Numbered from the stretch's first letter, positions 7,064 to 14,961 are shown. The stretch is DNA of 26,193 nucleotides from CAZTPC01 sp964615565 (GCA_964615565.1 CAZTPC010000014.1:1-26193); one strand, 5' to 3'. Numbers and translations are program-made. Notes: generated from the letters alone by a model not told the origin.

Positions 7064-7084
7064 TAACTTACACTACAAGTAGTG
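7057..7084. repeat. Two overlapping inverted repeats GTGTAA-N5-TTACAC and CACTAC-N2-GTAGTG
   Basis: GTGTAA (7057-7062) pairs with TTACAC (7068-7073). CACTAC (7071-7076) pairs with GTAGTG (7079-7084). They share 7071-7073, so they exclude each other as RNA hairpins. The first overlaps the -35 of the 210-aa gene. The second starts just after the glutaredoxin stop and could act as a weak terminator for it. Confidence 0.45.
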
Positions 7085-7085
7085 T

Positions 7086-7328
7086 CTAGGCAGTAGCTTT
7101 GACGCTTTTGAGGGCTTCGTCTATGCTTGGACGATTGAAGCCAAGGATGATAGTACCTTCGATATCGAGTACAGGAGTGGCGATTTGACCAACATTGTCG
7201 GCTACCCATTGGTAGGCTTTAGGGTTGTCGCTGATATCGTATTCTTTGAACTTGAGCTTCTTGCTCTTCAGGTATTCGCGGGCCATATGGCAGTATGCAC
7301 ATGCTGGTGATGAGTAAAGCGTAATCAT
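7086..7328 (-). CDS. Glutaredoxin-like thioredoxin-fold protein
   Basis: This is an 80-aa small redox protein. SSPACAYCHM (6-15) contains the redox pair C10 and C13 in a CAYC motif, a variant of the usual CPYC. A TP pair (51-52) supplies the cis-proline, and GFNRPSIDEAL matches the C-terminal helix of NrdH/glutaredoxin proteins. It would reduce disulfides or mixed glutathione disulfides in the cytoplasm; the electron donor is unknown. An upstream in-frame GTG at 7343 exists. It overlaps the -10 box TATACT, so the ATG at 7328 is preferred. It is divergent from the ATP synthase operon. Confidence 0.9.
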   Translation of the reverse strand: MITLYSSPACAYCHMAREYLKSKKLKFKEYDISDNPKAYQWVADNVGQIATPVLDIEGTIILGFNRPSIDEALKSVKATA

Positions 7329-7334
7329 AACTCT

Positions 7335-7340
7335 AGTATA
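7335..7340 (-). promoter_or_regulatory. -10 box TATACT for the glutaredoxin gene (leaderless)
   Basis: TATACT is followed by AGAGTT and the ATG at 7328. The 15-nt stretch from -10 to ATG is almost identical to that of the soluble glycosidase at 2107-2093. Confidence 0.5.
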
Positions 7341-7346
7341 CACCTC

Positions 7347-7376
7347 TTGCCTGGTGTCCAGATATATTGTTATACT
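7347..7376 (+). promoter_or_regulatory. Promoter of the ATP synthase operon
   Basis: TTGCCT (7347-7352) and TATACT (7371-7376) are spaced by 18 bp, and a TG one base before the -10 makes it an extended -10. The predicted start near 7383 gives a leader of about 70 nt with AAGGAG at 7444-7449 before atpB. It is back to back with the glutaredoxin promoter. Confidence 0.6.
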
Positions 7377-7454
7377 GCAATCACCGATGTACGTATCTTA
7401 CGCCGCCATTCGTATGACGACGATAGTCTCTAAGAGCTTTCCTAAGGAGATTGC

Positions 7455-8306
7455 ATGTTAAGTGCACTCTTAAGGTTTGCCTCAGAGGATGGTCCTCATA
7501 TTGCCCTCGCCCCAGAAGGTATTTTTAAGCTGGGTGGATTCACTATTACAAACTCAACCTTGTATGGTGCAGTTTGCGCCCTGCTCCTTATTGGCATTGT
7601 ATTATTCAGTAGTAAGAAGGTACGAGTCCGATCTGCAAAAGGTATTACTCAATTTGTAGAAATCTTAGTCGAGTTTGTGATTGGCCTTATCGAGAGCCCG
7701 CTTGGCAGTCGCAAGAAAGCCGTTAAGTACGCGCCGATCTTTGGTGTGTTCTTCTTGTTTATTATCTTTAATAACATTATGGGTATCATGCCATGGGTTG
7801 GTCCAGGTATTAACGCTACAACTCACGAAGGCACCTTCCCCCTCTTCCGCGCTTTCACTGCTGATGTTAACGGCACTATCGCTATGGCGGTGGTTGCTAT
7901 TGTTACTGTTCAATACCTATCGATTAAAGAGTCGGGCTTCTTGGGCCACCTAAAGCATTACTTCACCGATAAGCCTTTTAACCCGATCAACACCTTTATC
8001 GGTCTGCTAGAAGTGTTTGGCGAGTTTACTCGTATGATTAGTTTGAGTCTTCGTTTGTTTTTGAACACCGTTGTCGGTGAAATCTTGATTGCGGTCTTTG
8101 CCTACATTGGTAAAGACTTCCAGTCGTTTACGATTTTACCAATTGCGATGTTCGAAATCCTGGTTGCGTGTATCCAGGCTTATGTATTTACGGTGCTTTG
8201 CGCCACGTACCTAGGCTTGGCTATTTCACATGGCCACGATGACGAACATGTTGCTCATGAGGTTGACCCTGTTGTGGCCAGCCTAGAGGGCGACGTCCAT
8301 CATTAA
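7455..8306 (+). CDS. atpB: ATP synthase Fo subunit a
   Basis: The 283-aa membrane protein forms the half-channels that carry ions to the c ring. Several hydrophobic helices are seen (about 35-52, 93-115, 140-157, 180-212, 225-258). The essential Arg is R200 in MISLSLRLFLNTVVGEI; the usual FGN after it is FLN here. FNNIMGIMPW around 105-114 is typical. The C-terminal tail after about 258 is His/Asp/Glu-rich. The start has AAGGAG 5 nt upstream. First gene of the operon. Confidence 0.97.
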   Translation: MLSALLRFASEDGPHIALAPEGIFKLGGFTITNSTLYGAVCALLLIGIVLFSSKKVRVRSAKGITQFVEILVEFVIGLIESPLGSRKKAVKYAPIFGVFFLFIIFNNIMGIMPWVGPGINATTHEGTFPLFRAFTADVNGTIAMAVVAIVTVQYLSIKESGFLGHLKHYFTDKPFNPINTFIGLLEVFGEFTRMISLSLRLFLNTVVGEILIAVFAYIGKDFQSFTILPIAMFEILVACIQAYVFTVLCATYLGLAISHGHDDEHVAHEVDPVVASLEGDVHH

Positions 8307-8383
8307 AAAACCATTAATACAATATCCATAGGATCGTTCTGCTTGCAGGGCACTTATGGTACCAAGGGATAAGGGAGAACATA

Positions 8384-8650
8384 ATGGTTCCACAACTAAC
8401 ACGATTCGCCGCCGAGACTACAGAAGTAGTTTACCGAGGTGGATGGAATCCAACTGCTGCCAAAGCATTCATGCTTGGTATTGCTTTCTTGGGTGCTGCA
8501 CTTGGCCTAGGCATGGTCGGCGCTAACTACATGAAAGCTTTGGGTCGCAACCCAGAAGCTGGTAAGGCTGCAAGCCAGATCGTTATTATTGCAGCTATGA
8601 TCGAGGTTACTGCGCTTCTAGCATTCCTAGGCGCAATCATCGTAAAATAG
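8384..8650 (+). CDS. atpE: ATP synthase Fo subunit c
   Basis: This is an 88-aa hairpin protein with two helices (about 26-52 and 62-87) joined by the polar loop GRNPEA (R55, N56, P57). The ion-binding carboxylate is E74 in AMIEVTALLAF. The residue after it is Val, not Ser or Thr, and the position matching Gln32 of sodium-type c subunits is Leu, so the sodium-ligand set is missing and protons are the likely ion. A 25-residue N-terminal stretch precedes helix 1, longer than in many homologs. GGGAG lies 6 nt before the ATG. A strong hairpin follows the stop. Confidence 0.96.
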   Translation: MVPQLTRFAAETTEVVYRGGWNPTAAKAFMLGIAFLGAALGLGMVGANYMKALGRNPEAGKAASQIVIIAAMIEVTALLAFLGAIIVK

Positions 8651-8658
8651 GCATATAT

Positions 8659-8686
8659 GAGTACAGACATTCCGGTGTCTGTACTC
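8659..8686 (+). promoter_or_regulatory. 11-bp perfect hairpin between atpE and atpF
   Basis: GAGTACAGACA (8659-8669) pairs perfectly with TGTCTGTACTC (8676-8686) around a 6-nt loop TTCCGG, starting 8 nt after the atpE stop. The following bases (TGCTTTACAAG) are not a run of U, so full termination is unlikely. It probably protects the 3' end of an atpBE mRNA or partly attenuates downstream expression. Confidence 0.8.
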
Positions 8687-8711
8687 TGCTTTACAAGAAG
8701 AAAGAAGATAA

Positions 8712-9284
8712 ATGATCAACCCAGCATTCGTATTATTCGCTGCAGAGGCTGCCGAGAAAGAAGGCATTGCCGTTCTTGGCGTTGACCCCAAGGCGATCGT
8801 CTTACAGGCTGGAACATTTCTACTGCTTTTCTTTTTGGTGAAGAAGTTTGCCCTTAAGGGTATTGTCGAAACGCTCGAAAAGCGACGCATTACTATCGAT
8901 AAGGGTGTTGACCTAGGTCTCGAGATGCAGGCTGCCAAAGAAAAGTTCGATGACGAGCTAAAGGCCATGCATCACGATGCCCAAAGTAAGGCCAACGATA
9001 TTCTGACTCAAGCCCAAAAAGAAGCCAGCGCCATCATCAAAGAGGGCGAAGCGGCTGCAACCAAGAAGGCTGACACAATTCTTAAAGATGCGACTGTTCG
9101 CATCGAACGAGAAATGGAAACTGCCCGAAAAGGTTTGCGTGGCGAAATGTTACAACTCGTTTCGGAAGCAACCGAAGCAATTATTGACGAAAAAGTTGAT
9201 GCCAAGAAAGACGCTTCGATTATCGAGCGTGTTCTAGATAAGGTCAAGGGCCAAAAAGAGGCTATGGGCGAGTATGAAAGCTAA
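8712..9284 (+). CDS. atpF: ATP synthase Fo subunit b
   Basis: This 190-aa peripheral-stalk protein has one N-terminal transmembrane helix (about 28-45, IVLQAGTFLLLFFLV). A long charged helix rich in Ala, Lys and Glu runs from about 50 to 165 and dimerises and reaches to F1. The N-terminal 27 residues before the helix are longer than usual. Purine-rich AAGAAG repeats precede the ATG. Its end overlaps the atpH start by 11 nt. Confidence 0.95.
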   Translation: MINPAFVLFAAEAAEKEGIAVLGVDPKAIVLQAGTFLLLFFLVKKFALKGIVETLEKRRITIDKGVDLGLEMQAAKEKFDDELKAMHHDAQSKANDILTQAQKEASAIIKEGEAAATKKADTILKDATVRIEREMETARKGLRGEMLQLVSEATEAIIDEKVDAKKDASIIERVLDKVKGQKEAMGEYES

Positions 9285-9660
9285 CGCAACCACACTCGCT
9301 CGTACCCTTCTCCGCAAGCTAGAGAGCGGTGCCCCATCCAAGGACCTAGGTCGTTCACTTGCCGCTTACCTTATTGAGGAGCGACAAGTTGGAATATTAA
9401 AGACCATTGTTCGAGAGATGCAGCGTTTGCAGTTGCAAGGCCGTGACGTGTGCTACGTACATGTTACAAGTGCTTTCCCACTGAATGATGCGTCAAAAAA
9501 TCAGATAGCCGAGATGTTCAAGAAGAAAAATCAGGCGTCTAGTGTAGTAATAGAAGAAACAATAGATAAGAGTGTAATTGGCGGCGTGCGTTGTGAAACC
9601 GCAGACCAGCTGCTCGATTTGACCGTGCGCCGGCAATTACAGCGACTGACAAGGAGTTAG
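9274..9660 (+). CDS. atpH: ATP synthase F1 subunit delta, short form
   Basis: This 128-aa delta/OSCP protein joins the b stalk to the top of alpha3beta3. The C-terminal part fits the family: VHVTSAFPL, then VVIEETIDKSVIGGVRCET and a final LLDLTVRRQLQRL. The family usually has about 175-180 residues. Here the N-terminal helical domain is cut to about 65 residues. The ATG at 9274 lies inside atpF and no earlier in-frame start could give a full-length form without a much longer overlap. Confidence 0.88.
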   Translation: MKANATTLARTLLRKLESGAPSKDLGRSLAAYLIEERQVGILKTIVREMQRLQLQGRDVCYVHVTSAFPLNDASKNQIAEMFKKKNQASSVVIEETIDKSVIGGVRCETADQLLDLTVRRQLQRLTRS

Positions 9661-9664
9661 ATTT

Positions 9665-11212
9665 ATGGCAGTAGCAGCAGAAATTAACATTAAGGATTTG
9701 AGCAGCGACATTCGCGCCGCGATTGCCGAACTCAAAACCAGCCCAGATATTGAAAGTGCCGGTATCGTTACCCGTATTGGTGATGGTATCGCTTGGATTT
9801 ATGGCTTGCAGCAGTGTGGCTATAACGAAATGATTGAAATCGAAGGTGACGGCGTGGCTGTCCCTGCATTTGCACTCAACCTACAAGAAGGCGAAATTGG
9901 TGCCGTGTTGATGGGTGAAGATACGCAAGTAAAAGCCGGAATGCGCGCAAAGCTTACTGGTAAGGTTATGGAAATCCCAGTTGGACCAGAGCTAGTTGGC
10001 CGTGTGGTTGACCCACTTGGTCGCCCGCTAGACGACAAGGGCCCCATTAAGACTAAGCAAATGGGTCTTATCGAAAACGCTGCCCCTGGTGTACTTGACC
10101 GAAAGAGTGTCAACGAACCTATGATGACTGGCCTTATGGCTATCGACGCTATGGTGCCAATCGGCCGTGGTCAGCGTGAGCTTATTATTGGTGACCGCCA
10201 GACTGGTAAGACTGCTATCGCCATCGACACTATGATTAACCAATACCGTCAGAAGACCGGCGTTATTAACATCTATGTTGCCGTTGGTCAGAAGCTTAGT
10301 AAGGTTGCACGTATCATCGAGCGTCTCAAGCGCGAAGGCGTAATGGATCAGACAATTGTGGTAGCTACCGGTGCTTCAGACCCGGCATCATTGCAGTACC
10401 TCGCCCCTTACGCTGGCGCAGCTATCGGTGAATACTTCCGCGACAATGGTCAGCATGCACTGATTACCTATGATGATCTCTCTAAGCACGCTGTTGCTTA
10501 CCGACAGATGTCCTTGCTTCTTCGACGTCCACCAGGACGCGAAGCTTATCCAGGTGATGTCTTCTACTTGCACTCTCGTTTACTTGAGCGTGCAGCGAAA
10601 ATGAGCGACGCTATGGGTGGCGGTAGCTTAACTGCCCTACCAATTATCGAAACACAAGCTGGTGACATTAGTGCCTACATTCCAACCAACGTGATCTCAA
10701 TCACTGACGGTCAGATCTTCATGGAGACTAACCTGTTCAACCAGGGTATCCGTCCAGCTGTATCTGTTGGTTTGTCAGTATCTCGTGTAGGTGGTTCGGC
10801 TCAAACTAAAGCCGTTAAATCAGTTGCCGGTTCACTCCGACTCGATCTTGCGCAGTTCCGTGAACTTGCCGCGTTTGCACAGTTTGGTAGCGATCTTGAT
10901 GCCGAAACAAAAGCCAAGATCGAGCGTGGCCAACGCCTAACTGAGCTTCTTAAGCAATCACAATACAGCCCGCTTGGTGTCTGGGAGCAGACTGCTAGCC
11001 TTATGGCCGCAACCGCTGGAGCGTTTGATGTTGTCCCAGTAGCAAAGATCAAAGAAGCTCAAGCAACACTATTACAAGAACTTAAAAGCCAGCACAAAAA
11101 AGTTGTAGAAGAACTTAGCACTGGCGATAAGCCTAGCGACGCTGTTAAAGAGACAATCCTAAAGGTAGCGAGCGATATCGCTGAAGGTCACGTAAAGGAT
11201 TTGAAGGACTAA
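9665..11212 (+). CDS. atpA: ATP synthase F1 subunit alpha
   Basis: The 515-aa non-catalytic nucleotide-binding subunit contains P-loop GDRQTGKT at 176-183, PIGRGQREL just before it, the conserved ALITYDDLSKHAVAYRQMSL, and the Arg-finger region SVSRVGGSAQ. Length and order are normal: beta-barrel to about 95, nucleotide domain to about 380, helical C-terminal domain. AAGGAG lies 8 nt before the ATG. Its 3' end carries a GAAGGA that can serve as ribosome-binding site for the next, unrecognised gene 2 nt downstream. Confidence 0.98.
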   Translation: MAVAAEINIKDLSSDIRAAIAELKTSPDIESAGIVTRIGDGIAWIYGLQQCGYNEMIEIEGDGVAVPAFALNLQEGEIGAVLMGEDTQVKAGMRAKLTGKVMEIPVGPELVGRVVDPLGRPLDDKGPIKTKQMGLIENAAPGVLDRKSVNEPMMTGLMAIDAMVPIGRGQRELIIGDRQTGKTAIAIDTMINQYRQKTGVINIYVAVGQKLSKVARIIERLKREGVMDQTIVVATGASDPASLQYLAPYAGAAIGEYFRDNGQHALITYDDLSKHAVAYRQMSLLLRRPPGREAYPGDVFYLHSRLLERAAKMSDAMGGGSLTALPIIETQAGDISAYIPTNVISITDGQIFMETNLFNQGIRPAVSVGLSVSRVGGSAQTKAVKSVAGSLRLDLAQFRELAAFAQFGSDLDAETKAKIERGQRLTELLKQSQYSPLGVWEQTASLMAATAGAFDVVPVAKIKEAQATLLQELKSQHKKVVEELSTGDKPSDAVKETILKVASDIAEGHVKDLKD

Positions 11213-11214
11213 TA

Positions 11215-11778
11215 ATGGGAGCTGAGCGAGACCGCGAATTTTTTGCACTAGAAGATGCCAGTAGATATGGTAATCAGAGTGGTCGCCGAGACCAATTGGC
11301 GACAGACGCTCATGCGATTGGTGTCGATCCTGAAGTGCTCGACGGTCTTGGTCATGATCGGGATCTAGTAGCTCGTGCTGCACGACTCGATACTATTTAT
11401 GTTTCAGTCGGTTCTATGCTTGACGATACTCTCCAGAAGCTCGAAGTGTTAGCTCGTGGCAGCATTGATGATGTAGCTGGTTATCTTATTGCCGACCAGT
11501 TGGTGACCGATTCGACGGAATCAAATGTAATGTATCTTGGCTCGGACGACGTATTCCGTTTTGCAACTTCAGATGACGGTCAAGTTTTAGTAGAGACCCA
11601 TGTTCATGTTGGTGGCATGTCCGGACCATTCACTTTTGAAAAATCATTCCCATTAACAGCTGAATGGATCGAAGGAAAGATTCAAGCTAGTGGGGTTGAG
11701 CGAGAGCCTGAGTTCTGCGCATTCGTAGTCACCAGTGTTGGTGAACAGCTTGCAACCGGGGAGGTAGCCCGTGGCTAG
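11215..11778 (+). CDS. Unrecognised 187-aa protein inserted between atpA and atpG
   Basis: I do not recognise this protein. It is soluble and acidic, with no transmembrane or signal segment. Residues 1-60 are charged and probably helical. About 65-100 (LDTIYVSVGSMLDDTLQKLEVL) looks helical. About 110-150 is beta-like with a VETHVHVGGMSG stretch. It begins 2 nt after the atpA stop and overlaps atpG by 8 nt, with the GTG of atpG inside its final codons, so it is co-translated with F1 subunits. The usual operon has nothing here. A role in F1 assembly or regulation is inferred from position only. Confidence 0.85.
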   Translation: MGAERDREFFALEDASRYGNQSGRRDQLATDAHAIGVDPEVLDGLGHDRDLVARAARLDTIYVSVGSMLDDTLQKLEVLARGSIDDVAGYLIADQLVTDSTESNVMYLGSDDVFRFATSDDGQVLVETHVHVGGMSGPFTFEKSFPLTAEWIEGKIQASGVEREPEFCAFVVTSVGEQLATGEVARG

Positions 11779-12637
11779 TCGACAACAACTGAAACAGCGC
11801 ATCGGCAGTGTTAAGAGTACTCGTCAGATCACCAAGGCTATGGAGCTGGTTAGCGCCAGCAAGATGCGCCGTGCACAAGAATATGCACTCAAGAGTCGCG
11901 ATTATCGCAATCTTGCTCGCCAGATCTTGGCTCGTTTACGGCAGCTAACTGATGTGACCAAACACCCACTATACGCGGAACGTAAGGTACAGACACGGCT
12001 ACATATAATTGTTACCAGTAACCGTGGGTTGGCTGGAGCATATAACAGCAACATTCTTAAAGCTCTTACTCGCGAGCTGCAGCAAGATAAAGCGGCTGGT
12101 ATCGCAAGCCAAGCAATTATTATCGGTAAGCAGGGTGCTCGATTTATTGTTAGATTCGAACATGTCGAAGTCGTGGCTGCCTATCAAGATTTTCCTGATC
12201 ATCCAACGGCAAACGATATTCGTCCAATCCTTTCGACCATCGTTGATAAGTTTGTATCAGGCGAAGTAGATGTCGTAGACGTAACGTATACAGACTACAA
12301 AACCAGTATTACCCAAGAAGTAACCGTTGAGCGACTCTTGCCTGCCGCTTATATTGAGGATGCAGTAACACCAGATCTCGAACATGCTGTCTTTGAACCG
12401 TCAGCCAAGGTAGTACTTGAAGAAGTTACTGAGCGCTTGATAGAGTCACAACTCAACCAGGCATTTATGGAATCTGCTGCTAGCGAACAATCGATGCGCA
12501 TGATGGCAATGAAGAACGCTACAGACAACGCTAGCGACTTGATAGATGATTTAACCTTAGCATTTAACACTGCTCGACAAGCAGCAATTACGCAGGAATT
12601 GGCAGAAATAACCGGTGGAGCGGAGGCAATACAATGA
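11771..12637 (+). CDS. atpG: ATP synthase F1 subunit gamma
   Basis: This 288-aa central-shaft protein starts at GTG (11771) with GGGGAGG upstream. The N-terminal helix has the family signature ASRQQLKQRIGSVKSTRQITKAMELVSASKMRRAQ in outline (conserved RI, T-x-QITKAM, VSASKM). The C-terminal helix reads NATDNASDLIDDLTLAFNTARQ and ELAEITGGAEAI. Both helices form the rotor coiled coil. Length is normal. It overlaps the gene before by 8 nt and the gene after by 4 nt (ATGA). Confidence 0.97.
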   Translation: MASRQQLKQRIGSVKSTRQITKAMELVSASKMRRAQEYALKSRDYRNLARQILARLRQLTDVTKHPLYAERKVQTRLHIIVTSNRGLAGAYNSNILKALTRELQQDKAAGIASQAIIIGKQGARFIVRFEHVEVVAAYQDFPDHPTANDIRPILSTIVDKFVSGEVDVVDVTYTDYKTSITQEVTVERLLPAAYIEDAVTPDLEHAVFEPSAKVVLEEVTERLIESQLNQAFMESAASEQSMRMMAMKNATDNASDLIDDLTLAFNTARQAAITQELAEITGGAEAIQ

Positions 12638-13131
12638 CCCATGTAACATTCGACCGACCAGAGACACTCAGTGAAGTGCTTAGTGATCTTGCGGGTCGCG
12701 AACGTCCTATTGCTTCTCGACCAGTCCCAAGCCCAATCGAACAGGATGATTCCCTGCTGTCTTGGGGACGAGACACTGTGCGGAACTTCAGGAAGAGATT
12801 GGCTGAAGAGCGTGCTAGCTTGCCTCCTCGACCAAATACAACTGAGCTGATGGCGGAGGTGGCTAATGCACGAGCAGACGAAGCAGACGTTAACGGCGTA
12901 GATGCAGCCATGGATTCGTGGGAAGAACTACGAAATGGTATGGTTGATCGGCGTGTAGTCTTGGCCACATGGCGAGGGCTTCGTGGCTTAGGCGAACGTG
13001 TGCTCGATGCAGTTTCGGATGTGACTGAGCGTATTCATGTACCGCATATGTCACCGGCGCAGTTTAACGATGATGCAGCGTTAGCGAGTAAGGCAATTTT
13101 TGAAAGAAACCCAGGCGAAATTAAGGAGTAA
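12634..13131 (+). CDS. Unrecognised 165-aa protein inserted between atpG and atpD
   Basis: I do not recognise this protein. It is soluble, predicted mostly helical, with a proline-rich linker (SRPVPSPIE and LPPRPNTTE) splitting an N-terminal segment from a helical C-terminal part (about 60-140). There is no transmembrane segment. Its ATG overlaps the atpG stop as ATGA, and its stop lies 1 nt before the atpD start. The TAAGGAG of atpD is inside its last codons. Such packing argues for a genuine, expressed operon member. It shares no clear similarity with the 187-aa insert. Confidence 0.85.
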   Translation: MTHVTFDRPETLSEVLSDLAGRERPIASRPVPSPIEQDDSLLSWGRDTVRNFRKRLAEERASLPPRPNTTELMAEVANARADEADVNGVDAAMDSWEELRNGMVDRRVVLATWRGLRGLGERVLDAVSDVTERIHVPHMSPAQFNDDAALASKAIFERNPGEIKE

Positions 13132-13132
13132 T

Positions 13133-14533
13133 ATGGCAGTAGCAGAATTGAATAAAAAAGCCGGCGCTGAGCGGGCAAAAGGAACCATCAGCCAAGTAGT
13201 TGGTGTGGTGGTGGACATGGAATTTACGGAAGGTCATCTTCCGGCGATCTACAACGCAATCGAAGTTGAAAGTAATGGCAAAAAGTTAATCTTTGAAGTT
13301 GCACAACATCTTAGCGAAAGCAGCGTGCGAACTATCTCACTTGGAAGCACCGACGGTCTAAAGCGTGGTACGGCTGTTACCGATACAGGGGCACCAATTA
13401 GTGTGCCAGTCGGTAAAGAAACTATGGGTCGCATGTTCAACGTGCTTGGTGAGCCAATCGATGGCAAAAAGGGCGAGTTCAAAAAGCGCGCACCGATTCA
13501 CCGTACTCCTCCAACTCTCGAAGAACAGTCTGGTACAACCGAAGTCCTAGAGACTGGCATCAAAGTGATTGACCTTATCTGTCCTGTAACAAAAGGTGGT
13601 AAGGTTGGTCTATTCGGTGGTGCTGGTGTGGGTAAAACCGTGCTTATTCAAGAGCTTATTAACAACATCGCCAAGGAACATGGTGGTACATCGGTATTCG
13701 CTGGTGTTGGTGAGCGTACCCGTGAAGGTAACGACCTATACTACGAAATGGAAGAGTCTGGCGTGCTAGACAAGACTTCCCTAGTTTTTGGTCAGATGAA
13801 CGAGCCGCCTGGAGCTCGTCTGCGTGTTGGCCTCAGTGGCCTAACAATCGCCGAGGGTTTCCGTGATGGTGGACAAGACGTACTGCTATTCGTCGACAAC
13901 ATCTTCCGATTTACTCAGGCTGGCGCCGAGGTATCTGCGCTGCTTGGTCGCCTGCCATCAGCTGTAGGTTATCAGCCAAACCTCGCCCAAGAAATGGGTG
14001 GTTTGCAAGAACGTATTACTTCTACAAAAACTGGCTCTATTACTTCTGTACAAGCTGTATACGTGCCTGCTGACGACCTTACTGACCCTGCTCCAGCTAC
14101 GACCTTTGGCCACCTTGACTCAACGATTACTCTCAACCGAGCCCTAACCGAGCTTGGTTTGTATCCTGCTGTTGATCCGCTAACTTCTGGCTCTACTATC
14201 CTCGACCCAGAAATTGTTGGCGAAGAACACTACAATGCTGCTCGTGAAGTGCAGCAGATCTTGCAGCGCTACAATGACCTCCAAGACATCATCGCTATCC
14301 TAGGTATGGAAGAACTAAGTGATGCCGACAAGCAAACCGTTAACCGCGCTCGTCGTTTACAGCGTTTCCTAACGCAGCCATTCAACGTTGCCGAAGTGTT
14401 TAGCGGCATCCCAGGAACGTATGTTCCTCTAAAAGATACTGTTGCTGGTGTTCGCGAAATTCTTGACGGCAAGCATGATGATAAGCCAGAAAGCGCCTTC
14501 TATATGAAGGGCAAAATTAGTGAGGTTAAATAA
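13133..14533 (+). CDS. atpD: ATP synthase F1 subunit beta
   Basis: The catalytic subunit has 466 aa. The start at 13133 is chosen because TAAGGAG (13122-13128) lies 4 nt upstream; a longer in-frame start at 13100 would overlap the previous gene. P-loop GGAGVGKT is at 162-169. GERTREGNDLYYEM holds the catalytic Glu (E194). LLFVDNIFRFTQAG is Walker B. LGRLPSAVGYQP and PATTFGHLDSTI are family hallmarks. All catalytic residues look intact. It is followed 2 nt later by atpC. Confidence 0.98.
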   Translation: MAVAELNKKAGAERAKGTISQVVGVVVDMEFTEGHLPAIYNAIEVESNGKKLIFEVAQHLSESSVRTISLGSTDGLKRGTAVTDTGAPISVPVGKETMGRMFNVLGEPIDGKKGEFKKRAPIHRTPPTLEEQSGTTEVLETGIKVIDLICPVTKGGKVGLFGGAGVGKTVLIQELINNIAKEHGGTSVFAGVGERTREGNDLYYEMEESGVLDKTSLVFGQMNEPPGARLRVGLSGLTIAEGFRDGGQDVLLFVDNIFRFTQAGAEVSALLGRLPSAVGYQPNLAQEMGGLQERITSTKTGSITSVQAVYVPADDLTDPAPATTFGHLDSTITLNRALTELGLYPAVDPLTSGSTILDPEIVGEEHYNAAREVQQILQRYNDLQDIIAILGMEELSDADKQTVNRARRLQRFLTQPFNVAEVFSGIPGTYVPLKDTVAGVREILDGKHDDKPESAFYMKGKISEVK

Positions 14534-14535
14534 AC

Positions 14536-14961
14536 GTGATTACGTTTGAACTCGTAACATTAGATGGCACCAAGTTTGGTGAGCAGGTCTACGAAGTGAT
14601 TCTGCCGACTACTGATGGTTACATCGCCGTGTTCGAGCATCATATGCCGTTGGTCACAATTGCTGAGCCAGGCATCATTAGCGTGCGCCATAAAATGAAT
14701 GAGCCAGACGAACGAATGGACTACTTTGCTGCTAATGGTGGAGTGATCGAAATCGCGGATAATATTGTTCGTGTCCTTGTAGACGAAGCTGACCGAGAAG
14801 ATGAAATCAACGAAGCTGAAGCACAGAAAGCGTTCGAACACGCTCAGAGTCTACGAAGCGAGGCAAAAGATCGCATGTCACTTGATCATGCACAGAAACT
14901 AATCGACCGCCAAGCAGTTCGTTTGCAAGTCGCAAGTTTACGCCGTAGAAAAAGAAACTAA
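14536..14961 (+). CDS. atpC: ATP synthase F1 subunit epsilon
   Basis: This 141-aa protein starts at GTG (14536), two bases after the atpD stop. The N-terminal beta-sandwich is recognisable: TLDGTKFGEQVYEVILPTTDG, then HHMPLVTIAEPGIISV and a DYFAANGGVIEI segment. The C-terminal helical hairpin (about 90-140, EAEAQKAFEHAQ and a very basic end RRRKRN) could act as the inhibitory arm. It is the last gene of the operon. No clear terminator follows. Confidence 0.95.
   Translation: MITFELVTLDGTKFGEQVYEVILPTTDGYIAVFEHHMPLVTIAEPGIISVRHKMNEPDERMDYFAANGGVIEIADNIVRVLVDEADREDEINEAEAQKAFEHAQSLRSEAKDRMSLDHAQKLIDRQAVRLQVASLRRRKRN

Noticed and set aside
7341..7343. GTG start of the glutaredoxin at 7343
   Set aside because: It would lie upstream of the predicted transcript start, and homologs begin near the ATG at 7328.
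8307..8383. Hairpin in the atpB-atpE gap
   Set aside because: Only a 5-bp CCATA/TATGG pairing with a large loop; not convincing next to the strong stem after atpE.
13100..13132. Extended start of atpD at 13100
   Set aside because: It lies inside the previous gene; TAAGGAG points to 13133.
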